Below are positions 1 to 7,598 of a DNA stretch of 19,083 nucleotides, piece after piece. The notes beneath the pieces were generated by a model. The model was not told the origin of the DNA. It searched no databases and saw nothing but the letters and a program-made list of their open reading frames with translations. Source of the DNA: Chloroflexota bacterium (GTDB taxonomy: Bacteria; Chloroflexota; Anaerolineae; Anaerolineales; Villigracilaceae); the NCBI GenBank assembly GCA_021796315.1, contig JAJYOH010000043.1, positions 1-19,083 of the forward strand, read 5' to 3'. Within the stretch, counting starts at the first letter, position 1; every line of letters begins with the position of its first letter. The translations under genes and the position numbers were made by a program.

Positions 1-118
1 ATTTCGTCTGTTTCACTGCGTCTGTCTTGTCTCATGTGTTGCCACATGGTTTTCGACAGCGAGCGATAAAGTTTTTTTAAACTCATTCGCTCCTTACGCT
101 TGCTTTGGAAGGGAGAAG

Positions 119-229
119 GAAGTCTGTGAAAGACTTCAGAGGCATCCGCTGATCGATCCGATTTTTGGACCTCACCCCAGCCCTCTCCTGAAAGGAGAGG
201 GAGATCCTTAGCGCGTCCTTCGCAGGACG
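119..229. repeat. Cluster of three short perfect hairpins
   Basis: Three inverted repeats follow each other in non-coding DNA. The first has 7-bp arms (GAAGTCT, 119-125, with AGACTTC, 131-137). The second has 9-bp arms (CCCTCTCCT, 181-189, with AGGAGAGGG, 193-201) around GAA. The third has 6-bp arms (CGTCCT, 214-219, with AGGACG, 224-229) around TCGC. The second resembles the CCCTCTCC/GGAGAGGG palindromes dispersed in many bacterial genomes. None is followed by a T-tract, so they look like REP-type repeats rather than terminators. Nothing convincing is seen in the rest of 1-250. Confidence 0.6.
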
Positions 230-252
230 GAACCTCCACCTCGTGATCTTAT

Positions 253-339
253 GTCGTTGCGAGGAGGCCTGTATCGACGAAGCAATCTCCTGATTTTCTT
301 TGGGATTGCTTCGGCTTCTTTGACGCCTCGCAATGACGG
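253..339. repeat. REP-like inverted repeat, GCAATCTC/GATTGCTTCG family, copy 1
   Basis: The outer arms are GTCGTTGCGAGG at the left and CCTCGCAATGACG at the right; the inner arms are CGAAGCAATCTC and GGGATTGCTTCG. The whole 87-bp unit can fold into a two-stage hairpin. Related units occur at 1788-1897, 13184-13254 (right half best kept) and 17999-18033, always between genes, which marks a dispersed family. No ORF of its own is present, so it resembles a REP or MITE-like non-autonomous repeat. Confidence 0.7.
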
Positions 340-482
340 GTAAGACCCAGCCGCTAAATCTCCGTTATTCGATTGTTAAGTCGGGCGTGATTTTACCCGC
401 GGGTCATGAACTCGTCAAGCAGAGAAGAATATATGCGAACCTTGTTACGTTGACTGACCCAGGAGCCAAAAAAGTACCCCGC

Positions 483-656
483 AAATGCCGTGTACTGCTA
501 AGTTTTGAACCTGCTTGCGCAGGTGGACCCCGACCTGGAAACGCCGCCTTGGCTCAGGCCTATCGCGTTATTTCCGTGAGACAAAGGTCCGTTGTATGAA
601 TGTTGGCCCAAAACCGAATGTGCAATATCACGAACACAGCAGGGCACAATTTTTAT
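483..656 (+). ncRNA. Candidate structured RNA, possibly 6S-like
   Basis: A long-range stem closes about 170 nt: GTGTACTGCT (490-499) pairs with AGCAGGGCAC (638-647) with one mismatch and one wobble. AAAT (483-486) can add pairs with ATTT (649-652). Inside, GTTTTG (502-507) pairs with CAAAAC (609-614), ACCTGC/GCAGGT (509-514/519-524) forms a perfect hairpin with a 4-nt loop, GGACC (525-529) pairs with GGTCC (586-590), and CCTG (534-537) with CAGG (555-558). A T-run (650-654) follows the closing stem and could end transcription. Length and layout (closing stem, interrupted middle, inner arm) recall 6S RNA, the RNA that binds sigma70 RNA polymerase. I cannot match family-specific bases with certainty, so the 6S label is a guess. 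The overlapping frames show no recognisable protein. Confidence 0.38.
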
Positions 657-720
657 ACCATAAAGCCAAAGACGAGGATAGAGAAAAATTAAACCCAGCG
701 CCATTGCATTCGGTACAAGT

Positions 721-749
721 TTGTGCTAACCTCTATATGTTGTTTATAA
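721..749 (+). promoter_or_regulatory. Sigma70-type promoter of the lysozyme gene
   Basis: A -35 box TTGTGC (721-726) and a -10 box TTATAA (744-749) are separated by 17 bp. Transcription would start near 756, giving a leader of about 15 nt that carries the GAGGAG ribosome binding site (761-766). Confidence 0.5.
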
Positions 750-771
750 ATCAACCAACTGAGGAGATAAT

Positions 772-1782
772 ATGTCCACCGTACCCGGAATCGACGTTTC
801 TTATTGGGATTCAGGAATCGACTGGCCGAAAGTTCGCGCGACAGGACAGCGCTTTGTCATTGTCAAGGCCACGGAAGGCGAGAATTATACAGACCCAACC
901 TTCAACGATCACTGGACCGGCGCCAAAGCGGCTGGACTTTTGCGGGGAGCTTACTGTTTCTTCCACCCGAACATGGATCCTAAAAAACAAGCCGCCCGTT
1001 TTATCAGCGCAGTCAAGGCCATGAACGATAATGGCGAACTTCCTCATGCCCTCGATCTTGAAGTGGCGGAGGGAGCGTCAAACGATAAGATCATTGCGAA
1101 CGCAAAGATCTGGCTCGATCAGGTCGAGCAGGCCTTCGGGCGAAAGCCTTTTATCTATTCGGGAGTTGCATTCCTTCAGACTAATTTTTCAGTATTAGGC
1201 GGCGGCCCTCCGCCCTGGGGAAAGGATTACCCGTTGTGGCTGGCCTGGTATCCAAATCAATATACAGACGGCATGACTCCGCTCATGCCGCGCGGTTGGT
1301 ATAACTGGGCGATCTGGCAGTATGGCGACAAAGGCGTCGTCAACGGCATCAATGCCAAAGTGGACATGGATGTTTTCAATGGCACGCTGGATGATCTTTA
1401 TAAATTTTCCGGCGCTCAGGCTCCTGTCCAGGCGCCGGCTACACACAATGTTTCAGCGGGTGATTCATTCGAATCGATTGCAAATAAATATGGCGTGACT
1501 GTTCGCGAGTTGGTGACGGCCAATCCGCAGTTGGTTAAGACCGGCGACAAGTTAACGATCCCGGTTCCAGTGGCGATCCCGCAGGAAAGCGGGACCAGTT
1601 CCGGGTCCACGGGTGGAAGCGCTTCTCCCACCACCCCGAAGCGGACTTACACGGTCAAGGCCGGTGACACGCTGTCGGCGATTGCGATCAAGTTCAGCGT
1701 GACGGTCCCTGCAATTGCGTCGGCAAATAACATAACCGACCCGAATAAAATTTCAGTCGGACAGGTTTTGACGATACCGTAA
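772..1782 (+). CDS. GH25 family lysozyme with two LysM domains
   Basis: Predicted peptidoglycan muramidase (N-acetylmuramoyl beta-1,4 bond) that holds the wall through LysM domains. Residues 5-210 are a GH25 barrel: GIDVSYW near the N-terminus with Asp8, the catalytic Asp-x-Glu pair Asp95/Glu97 in ALDLEVAEG, then WQY (182-184) and DMD near 198-200. LysM 1 covers about 224-264 and LysM 2 about 292-336, joined by a Ser/Gly/Thr/Pro linker. The 336 aa length is ordinary for GH25-LysM proteins. The start is well fixed: GAGGAG lies 5 nt upstream and an in-frame TGA sits at 760-762, so no N-terminal extension exists. There is no signal peptide, which leaves export unexplained; it could act in a phage-endolysin-like way, leave by a non-classical route, or act on lysis. 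It has its own promoter and a terminator at 1910-1943. Confidence 0.93.
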   Translation: MSTVPGIDVSYWDSGIDWPKVRATGQRFVIVKATEGENYTDPTFNDHWTGAKAAGLLRGAYCFFHPNMDPKKQAARFISAVKAMNDNGELPHALDLEVAEGASNDKIIANAKIWLDQVEQAFGRKPFIYSGVAFLQTNFSVLGGGPPPWGKDYPLWLAWYPNQYTDGMTPLMPRGWYNWAIWQYGDKGVVNGINAKVDMDVFNGTLDDLYKFSGAQAPVQAPATHNVSAGDSFESIANKYGVTVRELVTANPQLVKTGDKLTIPVPVAIPQESGTSSGSTGGSASPTTPKRTYTVKAGDTLSAIAIKFSVTVPAIASANNITDPNKISVGQVLTIP

Positions 1783-1787
1783 CCATA

Positions 1788-1897
1788 CGTCATTGCGAGG
1801 AGGGTGTTTCCTGCCCTGTGTTCTTTCAGGGTTCCCGACGAAGCAATCTCAAACTTTGCGGAGATTGCTTCGGGTAAAAAGCGCCCTCCAATGACAT
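1788..1897. repeat. REP-like inverted repeat, GCAATCTC/GATTGCTTCG family, copy 2
   Basis: The left outer arm CGTCATTGCGAGGAGGG matches the right arm CCCTCCAATGACAT on the other strand with small gaps. The inner arms are CGAAGCAATCTC (1839-1850) and GAGATTGCTTCG (1861-1872). It starts 6 bp after the lysozyme stop codon, so it lies in the 3' untranslated region before the terminator. It shares both arm sequences with 253-339. Confidence 0.7.
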
Positions 1898-1909
1898 TCT
1901 GGAATATGA

Positions 1910-1943
1910 AAACTCCGAGTTCTTCAAGAACCCGGAGTTTTTT
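1910..1943. terminator. Bidirectional intrinsic terminator
   Basis: A hairpin with arms ACTCCG-A-GTTCTT and AAGAAC-C-CGGAGT around a 1-nt centre is preceded by AAA and followed by six T. It can end the lysozyme transcript on the plus strand. The A-tract on its left also makes it usable for the convergent penicillin-acylase-family gene, whose stop codon is 5 bp away. Confidence 0.85.
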
Positions 1944-1947
1944 GCGT

Positions 1948-4521
1948 TTAAGGCAGAAGTTTCAAATGTCCTTCTGAATTTGCAGTGACCGCAGATTGAT
2001 CCCAGTACATCGGATAATATTTTATGTTTGCCCACAGCGGCGACATGTCGGCGTAATGCTTGTTGTACGCGTGGCCGGATTCTCCGGTGGTGTGGACGGT
2101 GAGCGAGTTGCTGAGATTGCTCATGTCGGCGATCATGCGCATGGACGGCAGCCAGTTGGTCTCGTAACCATCGATGATCGACCAGCCGGTGGCGTCGACG
2201 ATAGCCTCGCCTCCGCCAGTGGGGAAGGGGCCGCGGTTGAAGAGCGAATCGATCAAGCCGATGCCGGTTGTGCCCAGCGTCTGGTTGCGGAAAGTGGCGG
2301 CGTGCATCGTGCCCCAATTCCATTTCGATGGATCACTGCCGTAGGAATTTTTCAATTCATTCACGCCATCGGCAAAAGCTTTTTTGATAATGTCGTCGCG
2401 TGTCTCGACTTTATCTTTGGTGGTCTTGTCATCCCAGAATGGATCGTTGGGATTCTTGGCAAGGTTGCGCATGACTTCATCCCAGCGCGAACCGCCGTCT
2501 GCCGCGTACTGTTTGGGCAGGTCATCGTTGAAAGTGTCTTTGATGAGGTTGCGCCAGAACGCGTTGAAGACCGCCGCTCCCCCGGAATCGGCGCGGGCCT
2601 GGAAGTCCCATTTGCTGACGAGATCAAGCGCGGCGGTTTGCGTCGAATCGCTGGGCGTCCCGACTGCCTGTTGAAGCAGGGGCACATACACCGGGCCGTT
2701 GGCGTCGAACATATCGCCCTGCATGGATTGGATGTAAGCAATGTCAATTTTGCCGGGCGCATTCTTGATCAAATCCACGATGCGGTTGGCGCGGAAACCA
2801 TAATCCCAATCGGTGGTGACGAGGTATTTATAACCCGCTGGAGGAACCTGATTATTGGCTGTGGCGATATAACCCTCGGCCGGATTGAATGTGTAAGGCA
2901 GTTGATCGAACGGAATGAAGCCCGTCCAATCGTATTGGCTGTCCCAGCCGGGGACGGGATAGCGGCCATCCCCGTTCTTGCGGATCGGAACATCGCCCGG
3001 CATTTGATAGCCGATGTTGCCGGATGTGTCGGCGTACACCAAGTTCTGTGCGGGGACGTGGAAGTTGCTGGCAGCGGCGCGGAACTCGGTCCAGTTCTGG
3101 GCTTTGTCGAATCCCCAAATCGCTTCGAATGGCGTCGAAGGAGTCAGCGCAGTCCATTCGAGGGCGATGACGTAATTCTGCGGCAATGCCAGCGCAGCCT
3201 TGTCTTTGAATGGCACGAAGGCTGGATCTTTGGATTTATTGACATCTTCCAACTGGCCGAAGGTATCCGAGATGACCGGGCCATGCCGCGTGGAGCGCAC
3301 GGTGATTTCCACCGGTGAGCCGCCGACCACGTTGATGGTTTCCTTGCGCGTGGTGAAGTCAACCCATTTGCCGTTCACTTCGTATTGATTGGGATTATCG
3401 GGATTAACTTTTTCGATGAACAGATCCATCACGTCCGGGCCGACATTAGTGAAGCCCCAGGCGATCTTGTCGTTGTGGCCGATGATGATGCCCGGCACGC
3501 CCGCGAAGGAGAAGCCGCTCATTTCGTACGGACAGGCATCGGACTTGGGTAAACAGTGCATGTCGATCTGATACCAGATGGACGGCATTTGAATTGACAA
3601 ATGCGGATCGTTCGCCAGGATGGGCAGACCGGTGTTGGTCAGCTTGCCGGAAACGACCCAGGAGTTGGAACCAATCCCGTCGCCTTTCGGCCCCAGCGCC
3701 AGGTCCAGGAGTGAAGCGTTCTGTTGAAGTGCGGTAGGAGCTTCGGTTGGAATGTTGAATGTTTGCGGGTTTGCAGGTTGAACGCTGGTTGTCCCGCCAT
3801 CACCAATTTTATTTACGATGACCGGATGATCGGACGGATAGGGCGGATAAAGTTGATCGACCTGCTGCGGCGTGAGCGTCTTGAGCAAAACCGCGCGTTG
3901 GATTTCCTCATCCATGTTGCCGCGCAGATCCCAGGCCATGGCTTTGCCCCACGTCAGCGAGTTGACCGGAGTCCACGGCGCGATCTTGTAATCGGGACTG
4001 AGCAAACTCAACACGGCATATTCAAGGCTGAGCGCCGTGCCGGTGTGATCTTTCAAATATGCATTAACGCCATCGGTGTATGAATCGAGAATGGCTTTTG
4101 ATTCCGTGCCCAGACCGGCGTACTCGGCTTCGGCGGTTTGTTTCCAGCCCAACGTTCGCAAAAATGAATCGGTATCGGTCTGGCCTTTGCCGAACATTTC
4201 GGATAGAGTGCCCGAACCGATGTGCCGCCAGGCATCCATTTGCCAGAAGCGGTCCTGCGCGTGGACGTAGCCCTGCGCGAAGAACATATCATGGACGGTG
4301 CTGGCGTAGATGTGCGGAATGCCCATCGTATCGCGGTAGACGTCCACCGGGCCATCCAGGCCTTGCAGATGAATCTCGCCGTCGATCTGCGGGAAGGATT
4401 GCGGCGCGACGGTGTTTGGTAAATAACTTTTGAAATAATAAAACCCGCCTGCCCCCGCTAGTAATGCAAGAACGACAATGGCGATCAAACCCCGACCAAG
4501 CCACTTCCAGAAATTTTTCAT
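1948..4521 (-). CDS. Penicillin acylase family protein (Ntn hydrolase)
   Basis: Periplasmic or cell-surface amidohydrolase precursor of the penicillin amidase/acyl-homoserine-lactone acylase family, which cleaves amide bonds of acylated small molecules. The true substrate cannot be told from sequence. From the chosen start it has 857 aa, usual for the family. Residues 1-33 form a basic then hydrophobic export signal or anchor (KNFWKW then a Leu/Ala/Val run). The alpha part follows (about 40-240, with PHIYA and AQDRFWQMD). A spacer leads to the autocatalytic site GIG-SNSW, which would expose Ser285 as the N-terminal nucleophile of the beta subunit. A conserved ATANN motif lies further on. The ATG at 4521 is preferred to an in-frame upstream start at 4557 because GGAGGAG lies just before it and the extra residues would mask the signal sequence. 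It is a single-gene unit with a consensus -10 box upstream. Confidence 0.93.
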   Translation of the reverse strand: MKNFWKWLGRGLIAIVVLALLAGAGGFYYFKSYLPNTVAPQSFPQIDGEIHLQGLDGPVDVYRDTMGIPHIYASTVHDMFFAQGYVHAQDRFWQMDAWRHIGSGTLSEMFGKGQTDTDSFLRTLGWKQTAEAEYAGLGTESKAILDSYTDGVNAYLKDHTGTALSLEYAVLSLLSPDYKIAPWTPVNSLTWGKAMAWDLRGNMDEEIQRAVLLKTLTPQQVDQLYPPYPSDHPVIVNKIGDGGTTSVQPANPQTFNIPTEAPTALQQNASLLDLALGPKGDGIGSNSWVVSGKLTNTGLPILANDPHLSIQMPSIWYQIDMHCLPKSDACPYEMSGFSFAGVPGIIIGHNDKIAWGFTNVGPDVMDLFIEKVNPDNPNQYEVNGKWVDFTTRKETINVVGGSPVEITVRSTRHGPVISDTFGQLEDVNKSKDPAFVPFKDKAALALPQNYVIALEWTALTPSTPFEAIWGFDKAQNWTEFRAAASNFHVPAQNLVYADTSGNIGYQMPGDVPIRKNGDGRYPVPGWDSQYDWTGFIPFDQLPYTFNPAEGYIATANNQVPPAGYKYLVTTDWDYGFRANRIVDLIKNAPGKIDIAYIQSMQGDMFDANGPVYVPLLQQAVGTPSDSTQTAALDLVSKWDFQARADSGGAAVFNAFWRNLIKDTFNDDLPKQYAADGGSRWDEVMRNLAKNPNDPFWDDKTTKDKVETRDDIIKKAFADGVNELKNSYGSDPSKWNWGTMHAATFRNQTLGTTGIGLIDSLFNRGPFPTGGGEAIVDATGWSIIDGYETNWLPSMRMIADMSNLSNSLTVHTTGESGHAYNKHYADMSPLWANIKYYPMYWDQSAVTANSEGHLKLLP

Positions 4522-4548
4522 TGCTCCTCCAAGATGAAAGTTTTGACG

Positions 4549-4554
4549 ATTATA
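4549..4554 (-). promoter_or_regulatory. Consensus -10 box of the penicillin acylase gene
   Basis: On the minus strand this is TATAAT, about 27 bases before the ATG, giving a leader of about 20 nt that carries GGAGGAG. No good -35 box is visible at the usual distance, so this is a partial promoter call. Confidence 0.4.
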
Positions 4555-4580
4555 CAACCGATGGATAAAACCCGGCCTTA

Positions 4581-4611
4581 AACAAAAAGAGACGTTTTAG
4601 AGAACGCCTCT
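4581..4611 (-). terminator. Intrinsic terminator of the ABC exporter operon
   Basis: On the minus strand AGAGGCGTT and AACGTCTCT form a 9-bp stem (one G-U pair) around a 6-nt loop, followed by TTTTTGTTT. The centre pair is a mismatch on the plus strand but a wobble in the minus-strand RNA, which fits termination of the operon whose last stop codon is at 4667. Confidence 0.8.
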
Positions 4612-4666
4612 GTTGGAACCTTGAGCGGGTCGCCGTTAATTTGCGAAGGGTTTAAGATTGGTCATC

Positions 4667-5455
4667 TTACGATCCCGTTCCCGAATAGTGTCGCAGGCCA
4701 AATAGCCAGATGCGATAAGCGATGAAAATAAAGACCGCCGCCACGACCGGACTCAGCCAGACGATTGGGCCCGTGTCGCGTCCGAGTAGATAGCTGGCTG
4801 GATAGAATGAAACAAATCCATACGGGATCAACCACGTCAGCAAAATGCGGATTGCGCCGTGATAAATGTTCAACGGATACTTGGCAAACTCGTTCATGTT
4901 GAAGACGATCTGCGTCACCGGGATGGACTCGGTCAGCCAGAAGGCGCTTGTGGCAGTGATGAGATTGAGCGCGATGAAGATCACGCCGCCGCTGATCACG
5001 CTCACGATCAGATAAAGCGCATGCAACGGCGTGAGTGGGATTCCCAACTCATGCAGTGAAACTCCCACCAGTACCGCGCCGGTGATGAAGTTGCCGATCC
5101 CGTCGTGACAGAAGCGGTCCGCCAGCAGGTGGAAGAGCGGGTCGATCGGACGGACGAGGAAGCGGTCGAAGTCGCCGCTGCGCACATAGTTCCAGCCGAT
5201 CGTCCAGAGATTATCGGCGAACATGTGCGTGATCGATTCGCCCATCGTCAGCAATCCATAGATCAGGATCACTTCATAAAAGCCCCAGCCATTCAACGAT
5301 GGGATCTGGCGCATCACGACCCAGACTGCGGCCAACGAAGCCGCCTGCAAAATCATGGTCGAGGTTGAACCGATGAAAAAATTCAGGCGATATTCCATCA
5401 GGATTTTGAAGCGCTGGACGAGGAAGTAGCGGTAGAGGGAAAGATAACGGGTCAT
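4667..5455 (-). CDS. ABC-2 type transporter permease (second subunit)
   Basis: Integral membrane permease of 262 aa with about six hydrophobic segments, of the ABC2_membrane_6 (PF06182) type, closest in feel to COG3694. It begins MTRYLSLYRYF, shows RSGDFDRFLVRPIDP in the middle as typical of this family, and ends with a membrane segment and a short tail. It should pair with the permease encoded 1 bp upstream and the ATPase before it to form an exporter. The substrate of this family is not established. The start codon sits 1 bp after the preceding stop codon, implying translational coupling. A terminator follows at 4581-4611. Confidence 0.88.
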   Translation of the reverse strand: MTRYLSLYRYFLVQRFKILMEYRLNFFIGSTSTMILQAASLAAVWVVMRQIPSLNGWGFYEVILIYGLLTMGESITHMFADNLWTIGWNYVRSGDFDRFLVRPIDPLFHLLADRFCHDGIGNFITGAVLVGVSLHELGIPLTPLHALYLIVSVISGGVIFIALNLITATSAFWLTESIPVTQIVFNMNEFAKYPLNIYHGAIRILLTWLIPYGFVSFYPASYLLGRDTGPIVWLSPVVAAVFIFIAYRIWLFGLRHYSGTGS

Positions 5456-5456
5456 C

Positions 5457-6269
5457 TCAACCGCCCTGCACCGTGACTTTTCGCACGGCGATATTGAAAA
5501 CCACGCGCGAAAGAATCAGCAATCCGACCAGCCAAATAATTTGGATCAGCCACAATCGCGGCGCATCGGCCAGTGAAGTAATGCCGCTCAAAAACGAGAC
5601 CGGTACCGACATGGCTTGCGCGAAAGGCATGGCCGCAGCCAGGTTTTGCATCCAGCCCGGCATCATCGCCAGCGGCACCAGCGCGCCGCTGAAGAACGAT
5701 CCCACGCCGACGCGCACCACGCTCAAGCCCCAGGTCTCGGTCACATAAAAAGCTAGGCAGGCAAACATCCAGTCGAATAAAAAAATCACAGCCTGCCCCA
5801 GAATCAGCGAAACAAAAAACGCGATCCACAAACCTGGGTTTGTGGGCAATTGCAAACCGAAGAATAACCACGCGATCAGAAACAGCGGTAAATGATGTGC
5901 AAGGAAAGTAATTAGTTCGGCAAATGACTGCACGAACAGACGTAACTGCATATCCAGAGGGCGCGTCATTTCCACGGCGATCTGTCCCTGGCGGATCATG
6001 GTCCCGAAGAAATAGATGGTGCGCGTCTCTACCAGCGGAGCCAGCAGGCGCACCAGTAAAATATAATTAATGGTTTGCGTAACCGTCAGCCCGCCGAGCG
6101 TGGAAGTATTTGCGTACACCGCCCGCCAGAAATAAACGAAGATGAACATTGACAGAAGGGTCACAACGAAATCAGCCCAGACCCACATGTTATAAGCCAG
6201 GCGTGCCTTGGCTGCCGTCTCTGCGATGGCGCCGTAGATCGATACGTTGCGGCGAATGGATTGGATCAT
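5457..6269 (-). CDS. ABC-2 type transporter permease (first subunit)
   Basis: Integral membrane permease of 270 aa with about six hydrophobic stretches, resembling COG4587/PF06182 permeases. After a soluble N-terminal helix (residues 1-30) come membrane segments starting at MWVWADFVVTLLSM. The cytoplasmic QGQIAVEMTRPLDMQL segment corresponds to the RSGDFDRFLVRP segment of the partner permease, so the two are distant paralogues. The start overlaps the ATPase stop by 4 bp (ATGA), a coupling arrangement. The two dissimilar permeases probably make a heterodimeric channel. Confidence 0.88.
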   Translation of the reverse strand: MIQSIRRNVSIYGAIAETAAKARLAYNMWVWADFVVTLLSMFIFVYFWRAVYANTSTLGGLTVTQTINYILLVRLLAPLVETRTIYFFGTMIRQGQIAVEMTRPLDMQLRLFVQSFAELITFLAHHLPLFLIAWLFFGLQLPTNPGLWIAFFVSLILGQAVIFLFDWMFACLAFYVTETWGLSVVRVGVGSFFSGALVPLAMMPGWMQNLAAAMPFAQAMSVPVSFLSGITSLADAPRLWLIQIIWLVGLLILSRVVFNIAVRKVTVQGG

Positions 6270-7261
6270 TCCGCCTCGCTCAATGCGCCGTTATAGATTT
6301 GTTTGATGATGGAAGCCAGATCAGGTTCGGACAATGAGAAGTCCTTGACCTCGATCTGATTCATCAAGGCCGCCGCAACCTGGCTGGCCGTGGTCGCTGT
6401 ACGGTCAAAGCGGACCGTGAGGCGGCGCGGCTCGACGAGAGTCATTTCCGCGCCGGATGGCAAAGTCACCTGTTCTGGCGAGTGGATGGTCTCGAAGGTG
6501 ATCTCGCGGAATTTGCCGAAGCGCTGCTTGATGGTTTCGATCGGCCCATCGTAAATGAGCCGCCCCGCGTCGATGATGAGGACGCGCTTGCATAACTCTT
6601 CGATGTCGCCGAGGTCGTGCGTTGTCAACACGACGGTTGTGCTCTTCGTCCGGTTTTGTTCCTTGATAAATTCGCGGATGCGTTCCTTGACGATCAAGTC
6701 CAGGCCGATGGTCGGCTCATCGAGGTAAACCACGCGCGGCTCATGGATGAGCGTGGCGGCCAACTCGGCGCGCATCTTCTGACCAAGTGACATGTTGCGG
6801 ATGGGGACGTGTAATAGTTCCTTCAGTTCCAGTGTTTCGGCAAACTGGTCGAGCAATTGTTTGTAGCGCGTCTCGGATACCTGATAGATTTTTGCAACCA
6901 GATTCAAGGACTCAATGAAAGCCAGATCCCACCAGAGTTGGGTGCGTTGTCCGAAGACCACGCCGATCTCGCGGGCGTTGGCGATGCGCTCCTTATGTGG
7001 ATCCCGTCCCAGCACGTGCACGCTTCCGCTGGTCGGGACGAGTATGCCGGTCAGCATCTTGATCGTGGTGGATTTTCCCGCGCCGTTCACGCCGATGTAA
7101 CCAACTACCTCGCCTGCATCGATCTGGAAACTGACACGATCCACGGCGACCTTTGGCTCAAACTTCGGCACGAACAAGGCTTTGACGGCTCCCGTCAACC
7201 CCATTTCCTTTTTGGGGATCTTGAAGACTTTGGTGAGTTGCTGAACTTCAATAACTGGCAT
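6266..7261 (-). CDS. ABC transporter ATP-binding protein
   Basis: Cytoplasmic ATPase of an ABC-2 exporter, 331 aa, COG4586-like. Visible motifs: Walker A GVNGAGKST (57-65), Q-loop Gln105 in VVFGQ, signature MSLGQ (157-161), Walker B VVYLDEPT (177-184) and H-loop His215 in TTHD. The N-terminal piece KKEMGLTGAVKALFVPKFEPKV before Walker A is typical of this subgroup. The C-terminal 90 residues form an accessory domain outside the nucleotide-binding fold. It is the first gene of a three-gene operon with the two permeases. The upstream region holds no gene but a 42-bp tandem repeat. The ribosome binding site is weak (GGGAA). Confidence 0.93.
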   Translation of the reverse strand: MPVIEVQQLTKVFKIPKKEMGLTGAVKALFVPKFEPKVAVDRVSFQIDAGEVVGYIGVNGAGKSTTIKMLTGILVPTSGSVHVLGRDPHKERIANAREIGVVFGQRTQLWWDLAFIESLNLVAKIYQVSETRYKQLLDQFAETLELKELLHVPIRNMSLGQKMRAELAATLIHEPRVVYLDEPTIGLDLIVKERIREFIKEQNRTKSTTVVLTTHDLGDIEELCKRVLIIDAGRLIYDGPIETIKQRFGKFREITFETIHSPEQVTLPSGAEMTLVEPRRLTVRFDRTATTASQVAAALMNQIEVKDFSLSEPDLASIIKQIYNGALSEAE

Positions 7262-7327
7262 TTTCTATTCCCGAAGAATGATGATGAATTTTTATTTTAC
7301 TCCAGCAGAAGTAGGAAATGCCGTCTG

Positions 7328-7515
7328 CAGATGGCTGTGTGTCGTCCACAGACGCATCTGAATCCTTCGCAGATGGCTCTGCAACGTCCGCAGACGCGTC
7401 TGAACCCTTCGCTGATGGTTCTACATCGTCCGCAGACGCATCTGAATCCTTCACAGATGGCTATGTATCGTTCGCAGACGCGTCTGTGTCCTTCGCTGGC
7501 GGCTCTGCACCGTCC
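7328..7515. repeat. 42-bp tandem repeat (minisatellite), about 4.5 copies
   Basis: Units start at 7328, 7370, 7412 and 7454, with a partial unit at 7496-7515. Each begins CAGATGGCT or a close variant and carries CGTCC followed by CAGACGCGTCTG or CAGACGCATCTG. The version in units 2 and 4 is a perfect 12-bp palindrome, and unit 2 also has GCAGA-TGGC-TCTGC. The period is 14 codons and several reading frames on both strands stay open through the array, so open frames here are no evidence of a gene. It lies between the HEPN gene and the start of the exporter operon, in what would be the upstream region of the ATPase gene. Confidence 0.88.
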
Positions 7516-7584
7516 CGCCCCTATAATTATTATTTCACCATCCCCGTCAATCTTGGGAACCAATACCACAATAAATCTGCGGCG
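7515..7584 (-). pseudogene. Duplicated 3' end of the surface lipoprotein gene
   Basis: Positions 7546-7584 are identical over 39 bp to 8387-8425, the last part of the lipoprotein gene at 8371-10890. The similarity continues through the stop codon (7530-7532) and about 15 bp beyond, to 7515, with scattered changes. Read on the minus strand it encodes AADLLWYWFPRLTGMVK and a stop; the intact gene has VV in place of MV. Of the five codon differences after the identical core, four are silent and one is Val/Met, so the copy diverged while its reading frame still mattered, or came from a related gene. It has no start of its own here. Confidence 0.85.
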
Positions 7585-7598
7585 AACATCATCAGTCG

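Noticed and set aside
333..1024. Two overlapping plus-strand open frames (333-599 and 515-1024) before and into the lysozyme gene
   Set aside because: They have no recognisable domain or ribosome binding site, run through a repeat and the candidate RNA stems, and the second overlaps the well-supported lysozyme start in another frame.
1996..3318. Long plus-strand open frame opposite the penicillin acylase gene
   Set aside because: It is an antisense shadow of a high-GC coding region; no domain is visible and the opposite strand encodes a clear penicillin-acylase-family protein.
7328..7515. CRISPR array interpretation of the 42-bp repeats
   Set aside because: The copies are contiguous with no unique spacers and there are no cas genes in the window.
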